DNA of 5,502 nucleotides from Bacteroidia bacterium (lineage in GTDB: Bacteria > Bacteroidota > Bacteroidia > Bacteroidales > Azobacteroidaceae): NCBI GenBank assembly GCA_025996895.1, contig BNTW01000124.1, positions 1 through 5,502 of the forward strand, given 5' to 3'. A program made the position numbers and the translations under genes. A model generated the notes under the pieces. The model saw only the letters and a program-made list of their open reading frames with translations. It ran no database searches and was not told the origin of the DNA. Of this stretch, positions 5,446 through 5,502 are shown one piece after another. The stretch's first letter is position 1, and each line of letters begins with the position of its first letter.

Positions 5446-5502
5446 ATGGAAAATCTCAAAGAAAAGTTATCGTTAATCTCTCCCCATTTAAACGAAAAGC
5501 AA
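5446..5502 (+). CDS. Start of a putative ISAzo13-type transposase (cut by window end)
   Basis: Only 19 codons are in the window, with no stop, beginning MENLKEKL and ending HLNEKQ. The pattern of a short amphipathic helix, then a proline, then LNEKQ (next expected R-R) resembles the N-terminus of ISAzo13-family transposases, whose first domain continues with a GG-containing helix-turn-helix. This is recognition from very few residues, so it is tentative. The context supports it: the gene starts just where the neighbouring rteC-like gene loses its 5' end, and it has a Bacteroidetes -7 box immediately upstream. The insertion sequence's end would lie at about 5385-5430; an imperfect palindrome (5389-5403) is there but no defined terminal repeat can be assigned. 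It could be another gene that merely begins here. Confidence 0.45.
   Translation, partial: MENLKEKLSLISPHLNEKQ

Overview
The window looks like Bacteroidetes DNA, most likely Bacteroides or Parabacteroides. Three things support this: promoter -7 boxes matching TAnnTTTG, an RteC-family protein (so far a hallmark of CTnDOT-type conjugative transposons), and tyrosine integrases and a MobV relaxase of the kinds common in that group. Nothing here is housekeeping. It is an accessory region built from pieces of several mobile elements.

Layout from left to right. Positions 1-211 hold no convincing gene but contain a nested inverted repeat (76-148). Positions 212-1251 are a two-gene minus-strand operon of GNAT acetyltransferases: a RimJ/RimL-like gene followed by a YafP-like gene, with an ATGA overlap and a -7 box at 1290-1297. 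Positions 1326-2552 (minus) are an intact MobV-family (Pre/Mob) relaxase. Its upstream intergenic stretch, 2553-2833, is packed with inverted repeats and is the best candidate for an origin of transfer. Positions 2834-3905 (minus) are a tyrosine integrase broken by an in-frame TAG at codon 32 and by an internal out-of-frame deletion near 3640. An 11-bp inverted repeat brackets its promoter and start codon. The int / oriT-like / mob / cargo arrangement on one strand suggests a small mobilizable element, similar in economy to Tn5520, that carries the acetyltransferase pair. Its integrase is probably dead while its relaxase still looks functional.

Right of about 3950 the DNA comes from other elements. 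Positions 4163-4675 (plus) encode the N-terminal part of a second, different tyrosine integrase. It is cut off and joined head-on at about 4676 to the 3' part of an rteC-like gene on the minus strand, so both genes lost their ends at one junction. The rteC remnant also has no ATG start at its other end, and a new plus-strand gene begins at 5446. Its first 19 residues resemble the N-terminus of ISAzo13-type transposases, which suggests an insertion sequence cut off the rteC 5' end.

I see no defence system, CRISPR array, tRNA or rRNA. The most interesting points are the relaxase with its palindrome cluster, the acetyltransferase pair as cargo, the bracketed int promoter, and the int/rteC chimeric junction. 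No databases were searched. All family assignments come from motifs recognised by eye.
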